From contig NC_044550.1 in the NCBI RefSeq assembly GCF_007565055.1, positions 91,790,174 through 91,854,173 of the forward strand: a DNA stretch of 64,000 bases, in the 5' to 3' direction. Below the pieces are notes generated by a model. The model was not told where the DNA came from. It searched no databases and saw only the letters and a list, made by a program, of their open reading frames with translations. Position 1 is the first letter of the stretch. Each line of letters starts with the position of its first letter. The DNA comes from Rhinopithecus roxellana (lineage: Eukaryota; Chordata; Mammalia; Primates; Cercopithecidae). Positions 43,825-56,039 of the stretch are shown here, piece by piece. The position numbers and the translations under genes are program-made.

Positions 43825-44305
43825 AGCACACCAATATGGCACAAGTATACATATGTAACCTGCATGTTATGCACATGTACCCTAGAACTTAAAGTATAAT
43901 AATAATAATAATAAAAAGAGTCGATTGATGCAGCAAACTTCACAGTTGTCTTATTTTATGAAATTGCCACAGCCACCCCAATTTTCAGCTTCCACCACTC
44001 TGCTCAGTCAGCAGCCATCAACACTGAGGCAAGACCCTCCACCGGCAAAAAGAGTATGACTTGCTGAAGGCTCAGATGATTGTCAGCCATTTTAGAAATA
44101 ACATACTTTTAATTCAAGCATTTACATTTGTATTTTATACATAATGCCATTATACTTAATACACTTAATAGAATATATTATGGTATAAATATAACTTTTA
44201 TATGCACTGAGAAACCAGAATAACTTGTTTGACTCTCTTTATTGCAATATTTGCTTTATTGAGACAGTCTATAACCAAACCTTCAAGATCTCCCAGGTAT
44301 GCCTG

Positions 44306-44799
44306 AAAGTCTAGAAAATGTATTTTTGTTAGATATCTTTTTACAAAAGTACAGAAACTCAAAAACCTTAATGGTTTATTACATATTAACTTTTAATAAT
44401 TTACCATATATTTGTACCCATTACTATATTGCGTAAGTCAAAAGTAGTGTACATCTAGATAATTTCCCATATGATAATTTTGAATATCATGAAATATTTT
44501 TCTGGAATTTTCAAATGAAAGTTGGCTAAAATAAAAGCATTTTAGTGTATATACTAAAAAATCATATAATTTTACCTCTGATATAAAATTATTATTAAGA
44601 AGAATTTTGATTTATATTGTCACAGTGGTACAGACATAGACTTTGGAATAGTTTTATGATGGTAACATATGCCAGTGTAACTCATTTTTAATTTAAATCC
44701 AATACACGTAAAAGAATTAGCCATGAATGGAAACATTCCCACACAGACAAAATAGTACACTTTTGGAAAAAACAAATCTAGTTTTTAATTCTTGTTTTA
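44306..44799. other. Intronic AT-rich sequence, no recognised element
   Basis: Nothing recognised between the Tigger1 end and the MIR. Confidence 0.45.
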
Positions 44800-44972
44800 C
44801 CTCTTGCTTTCATCTTGGTTAAATAAGTCCCTGAGCCTCAGTTTTCTGACATAAATGGGGAAAGATGTCCCTTTCCATACAACATTTGTATGATAATTAA
44901 CTGAACAAATTAATATAGCACATTCACACTGTGTCTGGCATGTGATAGGCACTCAAAAATGTTAATTGTCTT
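44800..44972 (+). mobile_element. MIR SINE, forward
   Basis: AAGTCCCTGAGCCTCAGTTT, TCTGACATAAATGGGGAAAG, TATGATAATTAACTGAACAA, CTGTGTCTGGCATGTGATAG and GCACTCAAAAATGTTAATTG follow the MIR core and tail in order. Confidence 0.82.
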
Positions 44973-46085
44973 CCCCATACGTTTCTAATATTTTTATACA
45001 GACTTAATTGAAAAATCTATAATCTCTATATTTTTACTTGTGTAGATTATTCTAGCTGTAGAAAATTATTTTAAAAAGCAAGAAAAAATTGAAATTAAAG
45101 TCTCAGTGTGGTCCTGATTATTCTAAAGGTCTTAGATGAATATGTTACACTCCAACCAGAAATATGACAGCATTGATAAAACCTGCTTAAAGGAAACACA
45201 CAAATTGCAGCTCCATTTTTAAAATTATGTCCAAAAATTAATATATAAAACATATGAGTATAATTATTTTACTTTCTCAGATTAACCAAAGATGAATGAT
45301 AGTCATATTACTTTTAATGTGCAGAGAGATGCCAAAAAGGACATCTGAGATCACTTTAGCCCGTTAAGTGTAACATTAAATCCCAATGAAATTTAGGTTT
45401 GAATTTTACAATGCATCTCAATCTGAAATCTCCATTACTAATTGGTAATTTATTCCTTTTAAGTTCCTATCAGGTTGGCCTTGCCAATCTTATTCCCTTG
45501 ATCACAATTTTTCACTTGCTCATTTCTAATGTCAAGATTCAGACTACTAATAGACAGCCATGAAATTCTGCTGCTTGGCTATACCATGAAAGTCACTGAT
45601 CTCCAGGAATAATAAAGGTCTATATATTTTATTAATTGGTTAGCATATTCAATTCAATAATATTTATTAAAAATTTTCTATACATGTATAATTTTGGTAT
45701 TTATTATGGGGTTACAATTTCTCAAAGAGCCTGAGATTTAGTGGGGAGCTAAAGCAACACATCTATGGATATATGTTAGATAAAGTAGAAATAAATGACA
45801 TCAATTATTAGTTAAAACTAACTTTGCTTTGTCCCTGAAGAGCAGTGGTTTTCATGGTACACACAGGCAGCAGAACACTGTGGCTGTCCAACGTAAGTCT
45901 CATCACATGCTGTTTCTGCTTCCTTCATGTTTTGACTGACCTAGTACCGCATACTTACTCTAACTCCAGCTCTATTTTCTGTTTCAAGTTACAATGAACA
46001 TTTCCAAACATATATCTTATTATAAGGAAGAGTAAAAACACAAGAGACAAAATGAAAATCAATGAAGTTATGGTAAATTAAATAA
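44973..46085. other. Intronic sequence, unassigned
   Basis: AT-rich. A weak L2-like antisense stretch may lie at about 45650-45790 (AGAGCCTGAGATTTAGTGGG). No exon seen. Confidence 0.4.
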
Positions 46086-46396
46086 TTTTTTTTTTTTTTT
46101 TTTTTTTTTTTTTGAGATGGAGTTTTGCTCTTGTCACCCAGGCTGGAGTACAGTGGCATGATCTCGGTTCACTGCAACCTCTGCCTCCCGGGTTCAAGCA
46201 ATTCTCCTGTCTCAGCCTCCGAAGTAGCTGGGATTACAGGCACCTGCCACCACACCTGGCTAACTTTTTGCATTTTTTAGTAGAGACAGTTTCACCATGT
46301 TGGCCAGGCTGGTTCTGAACTCCTGACCTCAGGTAATCCACATGCCTCAGTCTCCGAAAGTGCTGGGATTATAGGCGTGAGCCACAGCGCCTGGCC
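46086..46396 (-). mobile_element. Alu element (AluS-like), antisense
   Basis: Poly-T (46086-46113), GAGATGGAGTTTTGCTCTTG, through both monomers to GTGAGCCACAGCGCCTGGCC. Moderate divergence. Confidence 0.96.
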
Positions 46397-47170
46397 CATA
46401 AAATGTTTTTAATGAAAGAAGCATCTTGGAGGGAAGAAAATGGGATTTTTTTCCCCCGAGTCATATCTATATATGTTTTTGGCTGAGTCAGTTCACACCA
46501 AAATTATCATCAGCCCAAAATTATTGGGCTCCTGGCCAATTACTCATGTGTGAACCTTTAGGCCAGACTACGGGCAATTACAAAGGCTTTACCTGGCAGG
46601 TCTCAGACGGGAAACTATGCCCTGCACAAAAGAGTTGGTGCACAGCCAGTGCAAGGCAGTCTATGATGGGACTTGCAATCAGAGACTCAGACCTCCTGGC
46701 TGGCCATTCTCTTATGCATAGCTTCATTCCTACCCCAGAGGCCTATGGTGGAGTCTTTCCTCAGACACCTCAGCTGAGGCCTCTTAATGGGGGAATGGGG
46801 GAGAACTAGGAGACACTTACTCCAAAAGGTTTCAGTACTTTTTCTTTCCTAGCCCTTACTCCTTCTTCCCCTCCCGTTTCTGCCACTCTACTCTAGGTCC
46901 ATAAAACTGCAGGGCCTTTCTGTTCAGCTTCACTGTGCGGTGAGGTGACTCACCATGTTTGTGCTAATGCAGCTGACCCTTTACTGGGGCTGTTTCATGT
47001 GGGAAAATGAACAGTGGGGTGAGTTAGTGTCAGCTCTCATTTAGCCTCTGGCTCATATTTTTGTACTAAGCGATCACAGTCTTGACTGTTGCTTTCGTTT
47101 TGGTTTGTGGTTTCTATCAACTACTATGGCACCTGGCAGTACAGTTCTGTCCAGGTCAGCTCAAGCCCTT
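46397..47170. other. GC-richer intronic stretch, unassigned
   Basis: This stretch is clearly richer in G and C than its surroundings. It holds a 127-codon plus-strand frame at 46426-46809 without recognisable domain, signal peptide or splice context. Internal strings such as GGCTCCTGGCCAATTACTCA and CTCAGACACCTCAGCTGAGG suggest an old LTR or a conserved non-coding element, but I cannot name it. Confidence 0.4.
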
Positions 47171-48107
47171 GAAATTATGTGCTTTTATGAGCCTTTCTTG
47201 TTTGTGAAGCAGAGACAGCAAAAACTTTCTCATTAGTATAACAAATGATATATGTGAATTTCCTAGGCTAAAACTGGCACTGAATAGTAGTAATTTCAAA
47301 ACCACGATTGTAACTGGAAATTTGAAGGATCAGAAAAAGAGTTAATGACAGTGACTGGCTATATCAATAACTTTAAATATTGGTTAAGTATGTAAGTATG
47401 TCTCTACAAAGATGAATAATAAATATTATGACTTCAAGATACACATGGTTTACTCAATCGCCTCAAAGTCAACGTATGCGTAAGAAAACTATATTATAAT
47501 TCCAACAGAAAACCAATTAACAAAATTCTTCTATTTCTACCAATGGTGCTAACATTCTTTGAGTCACACGGCCTCAAAATATTTACTTGTATTTTGTGTC
47601 TACTTTTGTCCTCATCTGTTGACAGAACTTGCTTTATATGAACTTGTCATAGAAACAAATTCTTTCTTATAACCTTTATCTGTTTTCTTAACAGGAATCT
47701 GACGCAAATGCTCTTCTGCATTTTTCCAATATTCTCATAATGTACTTTTTCAATAATAAACCATCAAGCAAAATATAAGCAAATTAATTCATTATATGCC
47801 ATGTTAATTGATTCAAAGTACCAGGCATTTATTATTATTATTATTATTGATTTAGGTTCTAGAAAATTTATTCTTCACTGGTGCCTTATACCAAGAGCCA
47901 CTACAGCGATGTAATTGTTGATTCTATGCCCTGCAACTAATATTTGCCCATTTCTGCCTTCATAACAATGCCCTAAAATTAGAGTTTTCTCACATTCCTT
48001 TAGAATTTTTCTACCTCTCCTTGTCTTTCAAGAATAAAGTTTGAATTTCTTCATTAAATATTTTAGTCCCCAGTTCGTAATTTGTTCTTCCATTAATAAT
48101 TCATGCA
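47171..48107. other. Intronic sequence with short (ATT)n
   Basis: AT-rich; (ATT)7 at 47828-47849. CTTTCAAGAATAAAGTTTGA and nearby sequence may be an L2 relic. Nothing gene-like. Confidence 0.4.
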
Positions 48108-48405
48108 GCCAGGCAGAATCACGCCTGTAATCCTAGCAGTTGGGGAGGCCAAGGCAGATGGATCACCTGGGGTCACAAGTTCAAGACCAGCCTGGCCAAC
48201 ATGGCAAAACCCCGTCTCTACTAAAAATACCAAAATTAGCCGGGAGTGGTGGCAGGTGCCTGTAATCCCAGCTACTCAGGAGGCTGAGGCAAGACAGTCA
48301 CTTGAACCCAGGGGGCAGAGGTTACAGTGAGCCTAGATCGCACCATTTCACTCCAGACTGGGCAAAATAGTGAGACTCTGTCTCCAAATAAATAAACAAA
48401 CAAAT
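48108..48405 (+). mobile_element. Alu element (AluS-like), forward
   Basis: From GCCAGGCAGAATCACGCCTG (the box before 'GGTGGCTC' is shortened) to CTCCAAATAAATAAACAAAC. Target duplication AATAATTCA is visible at 48095-48103 and just after the tail. Confidence 0.95.
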
Positions 48406-48868
48406 AATTCAAGTGACACATAAAACTAATTTGTCACTTGATGCTATATTATTAAATTTATTTGGTAATATGACTAGTATTCAGGGTGTCATAGAACCTC
48501 CTTTGACACATAAATTACTACAAAATTTTGACTAGACAACAGTAATAACAAATGAAAAAGTTTAAATTACATCTTTATTATTCATTTAAGAAAAATAGTA
48601 TCAAATCTGCACAACTACCTAAATAGAGTTGGTAATTAAATGACATTTGATAAGAAATTCTAGTATATTATTTATCTGGGAACTCAGGTAAAGCATTTTC
48701 CTACCATTTCTCATTTAAAGTTCCTTCAATTTAGAAGTACACTGAAGCTATATTTGGTTCATGTAAAACTTAGCATATAGAAAGATCAACTCCAAATTTA
48801 ACAATTATTTTCAATTGAGTGACTTTTCCACTGCACAGAACTAATTTTTTAAAAGAAAAATAGATTCA

Positions 48869-49190
48869 GCCAGGCACGGTGGCTCACACCTGTAATCCCA
48901 GCACTTTGGGAGGCTGAGGCAGGTGAATCACGAGGTCAGGAGTTCGAGACCAGCCTGGCCTACATGGTGAAATCCCATCTCTACTAAAAATACAAAAAGT
49001 TAGTTGGACGTGGTGGTGGGCACCTACAATCCCATCTACTCAGGAGGCTGAGGCAGGAGAATCACTTGAACCCAGGTGGCAGAGGTTGCAATGAGCAGAG
49101 ATCATGCCACTGTATTCCAGCCCTGGCGACAGAGTGAGAGTCCACCTCAAAAAAACAAACAAACAAACCAAAAAAACAAAAAAAAAAGAA
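48869..49190 (+). mobile_element. Alu element (AluS-like), forward
   Basis: From GCCAGGCACGGTGGCTCACA to a (CAAA)n tail. An exact 15-base target-site duplication, AGAAAAATAGATTCA, lies at 48854-48868 and 49191-49205. Confidence 0.97.
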
Positions 49191-49205
49191 AGAAAAATAG
49201 ATTCA

Positions 49206-50043
49206 AGTTAACACGGGGGCAATAATACATTTAGACACTGGTGTGTAGTTTTTCAAAGTCCTAAAAATATTTATCATTTAATGGCCAATAACATGGCTTT
49301 CTAAGTAAATAACCTGGCCACATAAAACTTTCTGTAAATGCAATTGTATTCTATTGACTATTCTTCTACAATCATAGATTGTACATTTAACTCTGTGAAT
49401 TTATGTCAATAAAATACATATTCTCTAAAACTAAGAGTCTGAGTTAAAAGAAAGAGTTTTTTATTGATTTCTGTGTTTTTAATTAGAAGGTAAATATTCC
49501 ACATTCCTTTGAAATATGTATTGGAGTTATATACACTATTTCTAATTTGCTTACAAGTTGATTTGTTAGTGTTTTCATTAATAAAATATTCAAATATAAT
49601 AGGTTAAACTCTTAGAAAATAAACAAGGGAATTTAAACGAGGACCAAAAAAAGAGAGTAAAAGTTCTTATGAGAGATAGAAAACTAAATCTTATTAAATT
49701 TTCACTATTTACCTGATTTTATTCTGAAGATGTATGTTTCATTTAATACATTTTTTGTTCACAAATCTCTAAGGCAAGTTGCTAGAATGAATTTTGTTTT
49801 CCTTATAAGTAAGAAGGTTGTTATTTAGAATGATTGTTTCTTTTGCTAGCATCCTGTTACCTAGCAAATGATAGCACAGTGTTTCTAATATAGGTATTTC
49901 ATGGGTGCATGTCTCTTTTAGGCCAGGGATCATGTTGAGGTCTCTAAATGCATTAAAATAGTAAAAATATTTAGCATCCCTCAAAACTATTCCCAATACT
50001 TAATTTTATTACTAAACTATGTAGCTTCCACCCTCCCCCACCT
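49206..50043. other. Intronic sequence, no recognised element
   Basis: AT-rich, nothing recognised. The short minus-strand frame at 49769-49996 has no support. Confidence 0.4.
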
Positions 50044-50350
50044 TTTGTTTTTATTTTTGTTTTATGAGACCCAGTCTCCCTCTGTCCTCTGTCACCAGCT
50101 TGGAGTGCAGTGGCACGATCTCAGCTCACTGCAGCCACTGCCTCCTGGGTTCAAGTGATTCTCCTGCCTCAGCCTCCCGAGTAGCTGAGACTACAGGCTC
50201 ACACCACCACACCCAGCTAATTTTTGTATTTTTAGTAGAGACAGGGTTTCACCATGTTGGCCAGGAAGGTCTCGATCTCTTGACCTCATGATCCGCCTGC
50301 CTCGGCCTACCAAAGTGCTGGGATTACAGATGTGAGCCACCGCGCCCAGT
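50044..50350 (-). mobile_element. Alu element (AluS/Y-like), antisense
   Basis: Tail TTTTGTTTTTATTTTTGTTT, then GAGACCCAGTCTCCCTCTGT with a small duplication (CTCTGTCCTCTGTCACC), to TGTGAGCCACCGCGCCCAGT. Possible short target duplication around TAGCTT. Confidence 0.95.
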
Positions 50351-51074
50351 CTAGCTTGCCCTTTTATTCAGTTAAATTACAGGAAGCATAAAGTATATCT
50401 TTCTAAAATATCATGCTAGAGTGTTTAGTAACTGTAGATGTATGGAGCTGAAAACATTGCTGAAGTGAAATTTTAAAACAGTAAAAACACTAATGCAAAG
50501 CAAATATAAAATGAGCATGAGACAACAGTTTATTTAATTTATTAATCAGAACACTAGCAAGATAATAAAGCTAGTTCAAAGTCTTTTTGAGGAGCAGAGA
50601 TGTATGTAATTTGAAAAATATATGCTAAAATAAGTTTGTTATGTTAAACACAAAGCTGGTTAATGTCCTACAGGGCAGCGTAACAACTATTTTGGAGTTA
50701 TCTTTTCTATAGAATAGGAATCATTTAAATCTTTGTTGGACAACGTATACACAAATCAACATTTTTATTCACAGAATCTGCTCCCTAATCAAAAGCTAAT
50801 GTCCAAACAAAGCTATATCTCCAGACAATTAAATAATTTCTGGATGGGAATGTTAGACCATGCTCCAATATGACTTTGAAAGCTTTGTCACTCATTTGAT
50901 CATTTCCAAGTGGTGATGTTTTCTTAGTAACATTTGCAGGTGAAGAGGAGAGAATAATACAAAACCTTCAAGTATCAAGATCTCCTTTCCTAAAGAAAGG
51001 GAGAGACATTATTTAGAGCTATTGACTTTAAGGCATTAGCCAAAAGATAGCCCTCTATTTGCTCTAACCTAAGC
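50351..51074. other. Intronic sequence, no recognised element
   Basis: AT-rich, nothing recognised. Confidence 0.4.
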
Positions 51075-51776
51075 TATAAATCAATCATCCAGCAATCTCA
51101 CTACTGAATTTGTATCCAAAGGAAGCAAAATCAGTATCTTGACAAGGTATCTGCACCCTCAATGTTTATTACAGCATTAGTCACAATAGCCAAGGTATGG
51201 AAACCAACAAAATATCCATCAACTGACAAATGGATAAAGAAAATGTAGTATAAATACGAAATGATAGGTTATCCAATCTTAAAAAAAGGAACACCTGCTG
51301 TTTGTGACAATATTCATGAACCTGGAAGACATTATACTAAGAGAAATAAGTCAGATACAAAAAGACAAGTACCCCATGATTTTACATATATGTGGAATGT
51401 AAAAAAAACTGAACCAATAATCAGAGAGCATAGAATGATGGTTGTCAGGAATTGGGTATGAGGAAAATGGGAAGACATTGTTCAAAGGGTACAAAGTTTC
51501 TATTATGCAGAACGATTGAATTATTGAGCTCCAATGAACAGATTGGTGACTATAGGTAATAATGTTTTATTGTATACTTGAAATTGTTAAGAGAATATGC
51601 TAATTATTATCATAACACACACACAAAATGGTAACTCTGTGAGATAATGGATATGTTAATTAGCTTGATTATGGTAATAATTTCACAATGTATATGTGTA
51701 TCAAAATATCACATTGTATGTCATAAATGTATACTACAATTTTTATTTGTCAATTACACCTCAATAAAGCTGAAAA
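51075..51776 (+). mobile_element. L1MB-type L1, ORF2 end and 3' UTR, forward
   Basis: GTCACAATAGCCAAGGTATG, TCCATCAACTGACAAATGGA, then the 3' UTR markers CAGAGAGCATAGAATGATGG, TTCAAAGGGTACAAAGTTTC, TTAATTAGCTTGATTATGGT and the terminus TTATTTGTCAATTACACCTC, AATAAAGCTG. The order and 3' end match L1MB. An antisense relative of this 3' UTR lies at 56040-56372. Confidence 0.9.
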
Positions 51777-51839
51777 AATATCTTGTCATTGAAACTATGT
51801 TTGTCTCAGTTTGTTTTTCTCTGAAAAATCATATCTACC

Positions 51840-52157
51840 GGCCGGGTGCAGAGGCTCAACCCTGTAATCCCAGCAATTTGGGAGGCTGAGGCAGGTGGAT
51901 CACGAGGTCAGGAGTTCAAGAACAGCCTGGCCAAGATGGTGAAACCCCATCTCTACTAAAAATACAAAAAGATTAGCCAGGTGTGGTGGTGGGCGCCAGT
52001 AATCCTAGCTACTCAGGAGGCTGAGGCAGAGAATTACTTGAACCCGGGAGGCAGAGGTTGTAGTGAGCCGAGATGGCATCATTGCACTCCAGCCTGGGTG
52101 ATAGAGTGAGGCTCTGTCTCAAAAAAAAAAAAAAAAAAAAAAAAAAAAGACAGAAAA
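51840..52157 (+). mobile_element. Alu element (AluS/Y-like), forward
   Basis: GGCCGGGTGCAGAGGCTCAA at the start, both monomers, poly-A of about 28 bases. Target duplication GAAAAATCATATCTACC before and GAAAAAATATATCTACC after. Confidence 0.97.
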
Positions 52158-52174
52158 GAAAAAATATATCTACC

Positions 52175-53559
52175 TCCTACACAAAATGTCAATTCGCTGA
52201 AGATTAGCTTCATTTTTGATGTTGGAGTTGTTCTTGTTACAAATTAAAAAAAAAAATTCATCTAGCACAACTAGCATCATATAATACAAAATATTTCCCA
52301 CACCATAAACTTATACTTATCTGTTGACTCTTTGTAAACACTCATTGCTAAAGTTATTTAAAACATCCATTCAAGTTAATTCATTAGAATTAACTACGGC
52401 ATGGTAGAATAGAAATAAGTAAAAGAGGGATGGCTATCTTTCTTATGAACAATGACTGATTCATTATGTTTAGACAAAAGTTGTAACAAAATCATATTGC
52501 ATTTTCTCCATTGAAAGAAATGTTATGCATCATGACAATGTCAGTATAAAGATTCTTGAATATTGGCTATAATTTGAGAAAATGTACTAGACATATCCAC
52601 CGTAAATAAAATTCATTTTCAGGAGAAAAAAGCAGTCATTTGTAAACAGTTGCCAACAAACATGTTTCTAATACAACTTTGATTTCACATACCTCTGCAT
52701 CAACAAATTCCTTAACTGGGAAAAACAATCCTTTTTTCTGTTAATTGTGTTTTTGTTCCCTTGTATAATTTTAGTAACATGTAGTTAGGGAGAAAAGATA
52801 TGATAGTATACAATGTCTTCCAAAACTTGGCTAATTGACAGAAAAAAAAAAAAAAATCCTTGAAGTAAAGGTAAAATTGGATGTCTTTATATAACTTATT
52901 TTCTCTTCTGATTAATCACCTTTCATATTTTTAAATTTCTGTCTCAAAGCATCAAACGCTCAGAATTATACTGTTAATGGTGTATATGGATACTGTTAAA
53001 GAACATAAAAATCTATGAAACTGTTTCTTTATTTTGAGTCAAGCTGTACCCAAAGGAGCAAGATAAGGCAAATAAGAATCAAATATAACTGTCAAAGTAA
53101 TTGATTGTCTTTCTATATTAAACACTATCCATAATGTCTTGCCCCTTCACTCATGTGAGAAGATTCTCACTTTTTGAATTCTAGTGGTTGTTAAGCAATT
53201 AAACCGCTATAATTTTCCTCTTAGTTCTGAAAAAAAAATTGGAGCAGACAAATCTCTTCCAATCTAGGTACTATTACAAATGTGAGGCAGAAAGTTAACT
53301 GTAATTAAAGGGTAATGAAAAGTCTATTGTGAAATGATTATTACATACTTGATGGGACTGGCAAGATCACTTTGCTACATATCCTCCCATGGTGTTTGCT
53401 GTTCTGTTACATGGAACTGAAAAGTTCCTTAAAACGTTATAGGTGTATTATGTATTTAATTACATTTTCATCTAAATATATGACCCAACTATCTAGAGGA
53501 AGATAAGCTACAAAAACATAAATTATTATTGCAATTACACAGTTAAAATCAATTTAAAT
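52175..53559. other. Intronic sequence, no recognised element
   Basis: AT-rich, several A runs of 8-14 bases. Nothing gene-like. Confidence 0.4.
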
Positions 53560-54710
53560 GGATTCTGAGAAGATGGTGGAGTACAAAGCACCAGGAACCT
53601 GTCTCTACACCTAGACAATTGCATTGGCAGCCTCTGTCTGATGTAACTGTAAATTCTAGAGTCTATGGAAGGCTTGGAAGGCAATTTGAGATGAATTTCA
53701 GTCAATTGCAGCTAATATTGTTATAGCAGCCACCCGTTCCCTGGTAGGCAGCTGAGCACTTCTATTAGGAGCAGCTCGCACACAGCTTACAGAAGCCATG
53801 GCTGGGAAAGGGGATCCTGTCATTGAAATATTGGGGATTTGTACTTTGATTGGTACTTCTGATCCCACAGGTTCAGACGAGGAAGTGGATGGCCACTGTT
53901 CCCTCCATGTTGCAAGCTCCCCCTTCCTCAGCTAAAGTGACTTGCAGAGAATTTAAAGGGTCAATGCCCTTTCTCCTTTTTCTTTTTTACCTTTTTGGAA
54001 CAATACTTTAAAGATAAGAATTTTCAAAGGAAATTTACATACAGAGAAAACTAGAAAGTGACTGGATGTGCTTAGGAGAATGCACAAGCTCAGAAAAATT
54101 CTTAGAAAATCTTAAATTTTCATCTCAGACAGATCTTTGGCCCACAGATCACCTACAACAATAAATAAATCTAAAACAATAAACACATCAAAAAGAACAA
54201 AATTCTGGGGAAGAAAGAGAATCTGATTTTGAGTTACAGTATTAGATTTAACTTTCTAGTTTTCTATAAAAATTTAACATGTATATGAAGAAATGGGAAA
54301 GCCTGGCCCATTCAAAGGAATAGAGTAAATCAACAGAACCTGTTCCTGAAGAAGACCTGATATAAGATCTATTCAACAAAGATTTTAGACAAATGTTTTC
54401 TAGTTTCTCAAAGAACTAAGATGTGAAGAAAGTGAAAAAAAGCATGTATAAACAAATATCCATAAAGAATTAGGAAACCTAAATAGAAACCAGAAAGAAA
54501 TTCTGGAGCTGAAATTACAGCAACTAAAATGAAAATTTCACTAGTGAGATTCAAATGCAGATTTCAACAGGAAGAAAAAAGAATCAGTGAACTTGAACCT
54601 AAGATAGTAGTAATCACGAAGCCTCAGGAACAAAAGAGAAATGATTGAACAAAAGTGAACCAAATCTACGTGATTTTTAGAATACCGTCAAGGGTTCCAA
54701 CATATGCATT

Positions 54711-54968
54711 GTGGGATATCCAGAAGGAGAAGCAGCAGCAGATAAAATATTTGAAAAAATAATGGCTGAAAACTCTCCCAATTTAATAAAAGACATGAAT
54801 CTTAACACCCAAGAGTCTCCACAAACTCCAAGTAAGATGAACTCAAAGAGACACATACCTAAATACATTACAATCAAACATTTAAGAGCCAAAGAAAGAG
54901 AGAATTTTGAAAACAGCAAGAGAGCAGCAATGAATCACATACAGGAGATCCTTAGTACGATTGTTTGA
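54711..54968 (+). pseudogene. HAL1/L1 ORF1p C-terminal remnant, 85 codons open
   Basis: L1 ORF1p is an RNA-binding chaperone with a coiled coil, an RRM and a C-terminal domain. The readable frame contains PEGEAAADKIFEKIMAENSP and later IPKYITIKHLRAKERENF, which match the RRM-to-CTD stretch of L1 ORF1p ('PEGEE...IMAENFPNL' and 'TPRHIIIKxxKxKDKE' in remembered relatives). The upstream coiled-coil region is broken by stops, and the end is a premature stop. The start codon shown is internal. It is a relic. Confidence 0.82.
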
Positions 54969-55506
54969 TCGATTTTTATCAGGAACATTGGAGGCCAGAA
55001 GGTGGTAGGCTAATATATTCAAAGTGCTAAAAGAAATAAGCTGCCAACCAGTAATCTTATATCTGGCTTAGCTCCTTCAAACTAAGGGAGAATTAAGACA
55101 CCCTCACATAAACTAAATCTGTGGGAATTTGATATCTGTTCACCTGCCCTGCTATAAATACCTAAGGGAGCTCTGCAGGGTGAAAAAAGGTTACTAGACA
55201 GTAACTGAAAGCTATATAAAGAAATAAGAATCTCAATAAAGGTAAATGGAAGGGCATTGTAGCTCCACTTTTTAATTTCTACATGATAAAAGCTGAATTA
55301 TTATAACTTTGGTTTGTAACTCCGCATTTTGTTTTCCATATAATTTATCGAGACTACTTCATTTGAATTAAACATGAGTTTATATTTTGGGGTACACAAT
55401 GTAAAAAGATGTGATTTTATGACATCAACAACCAAAAGGGTAGGTGGAGCTGTTAAAGGAGCAGAATTTTGTATATAATTGAAGTTGGTAAATATCCAAA
55501 TTAGAG

Positions 55507-55803
55507 TTTTTTTTTTCTCTCTTTTTTAGACGGAATCTCACTCTGTCGCCAGCCTGGAGTGCGGTGGTGCAATCTCGTCTCACTGCAACCTCCACCCCCC
55601 AGGTTCAAGTGATTCTCCTGTCTGTCTCCCAAGTAGCTGGGAATACAGGCTCACGCTCCCACGCCCAGCTAATTTTTGTATTTTTAGTAGAGACGTGGGT
55701 TTACTGTGTTGGCCAGAATGGTCTCGATCTCCTGACTTCGTGATCTACCAGTCTTGGCCTCCCAAAATGCTGGGATTACAGGCATGAGCCACCACGCCCG
55801 GCT
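55507..55803 (-). mobile_element. Alu element (AluS-like), antisense, inside HAL1
   Basis: T-rich tail, GACGGAATCTCACTCTGTCG, to CATGAGCCACCACGCCCGGC. Target duplication CAAATTAGAG at 55497-55506 and 55804-55813 is exact. Confidence 0.96.
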
Positions 55804-56039
55804 CAAATTAGAGAGTTTTAAGTTGAGGATGTTAAATGGAATTCCTATGGTATCCACAAGGAAACACTATTGAATACATATATAAGAAAATGAGAAAAGA
55901 ATTTAAACTTTGCACTACAAAATATTAATTACCCACAAAAAATATAGTAATGCAAGAAATGACAGACAAAAAAGCTCTAAGGCATACAGAAAACAAATAA
56001 CAAAATGAAAGAAATAAAGTTTCTCCTTACCAGTAATTT

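Larger units (their letters stand above)
42622..43916 (+). mobile_element. Second young 5'-truncated L1, inserted in Tigger1, forward
   Basis: Begins at TATTCCCTATTTAATAAATG in ORF2 and ends in an (ATA)n-type tail after GTACCCTAGAACTTAAAGTA. It is nearly identical to the copy at 29198-30583 but starts about 60 bases further 3'. The 3' UTR has three 18-bp units (43771-43824). At the joints Tigger sequence CCACAGAGAGAGA (left) and AGAGTCGATTGATGCAGC (right) shows no target-site duplication. Confidence 0.96.
40625..44305 (+). mobile_element. Nearly full-length Tigger1 DNA transposon, interrupted by an L1
   Basis: The left end reads GCAAGCTTACTTTGCTTTAT then TTACAGATATTGCAATTTTT. The right end reads ATTGCAATATTTGCTTTATT and finishes CTCCCAGGTATGCCTG, the Tigger terminal inverted repeat. 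Between them is a broken transposase gene (41032 onward) and the 3' non-coding part (43917-44305), cut by the L1 at 42622-43916. Without the L1 it is about 2.4 kb, matching the length I recall for Tigger1. Strand is that of the transposase. The TA target duplication is no longer visible. Confidence 0.92.

Noticed and set aside
46426..46809. 127-codon plus-strand frame in GC-richer sequence as a possible gene
   Set aside because: No domain, no signal peptide, no splice sites in phase, and it starts at the edge of an Alu. Kept only as an unidentified block.
54677..54919. 80-codon minus-strand frame
   Set aside because: Antisense shadow of the HAL1 ORF1 remnant.
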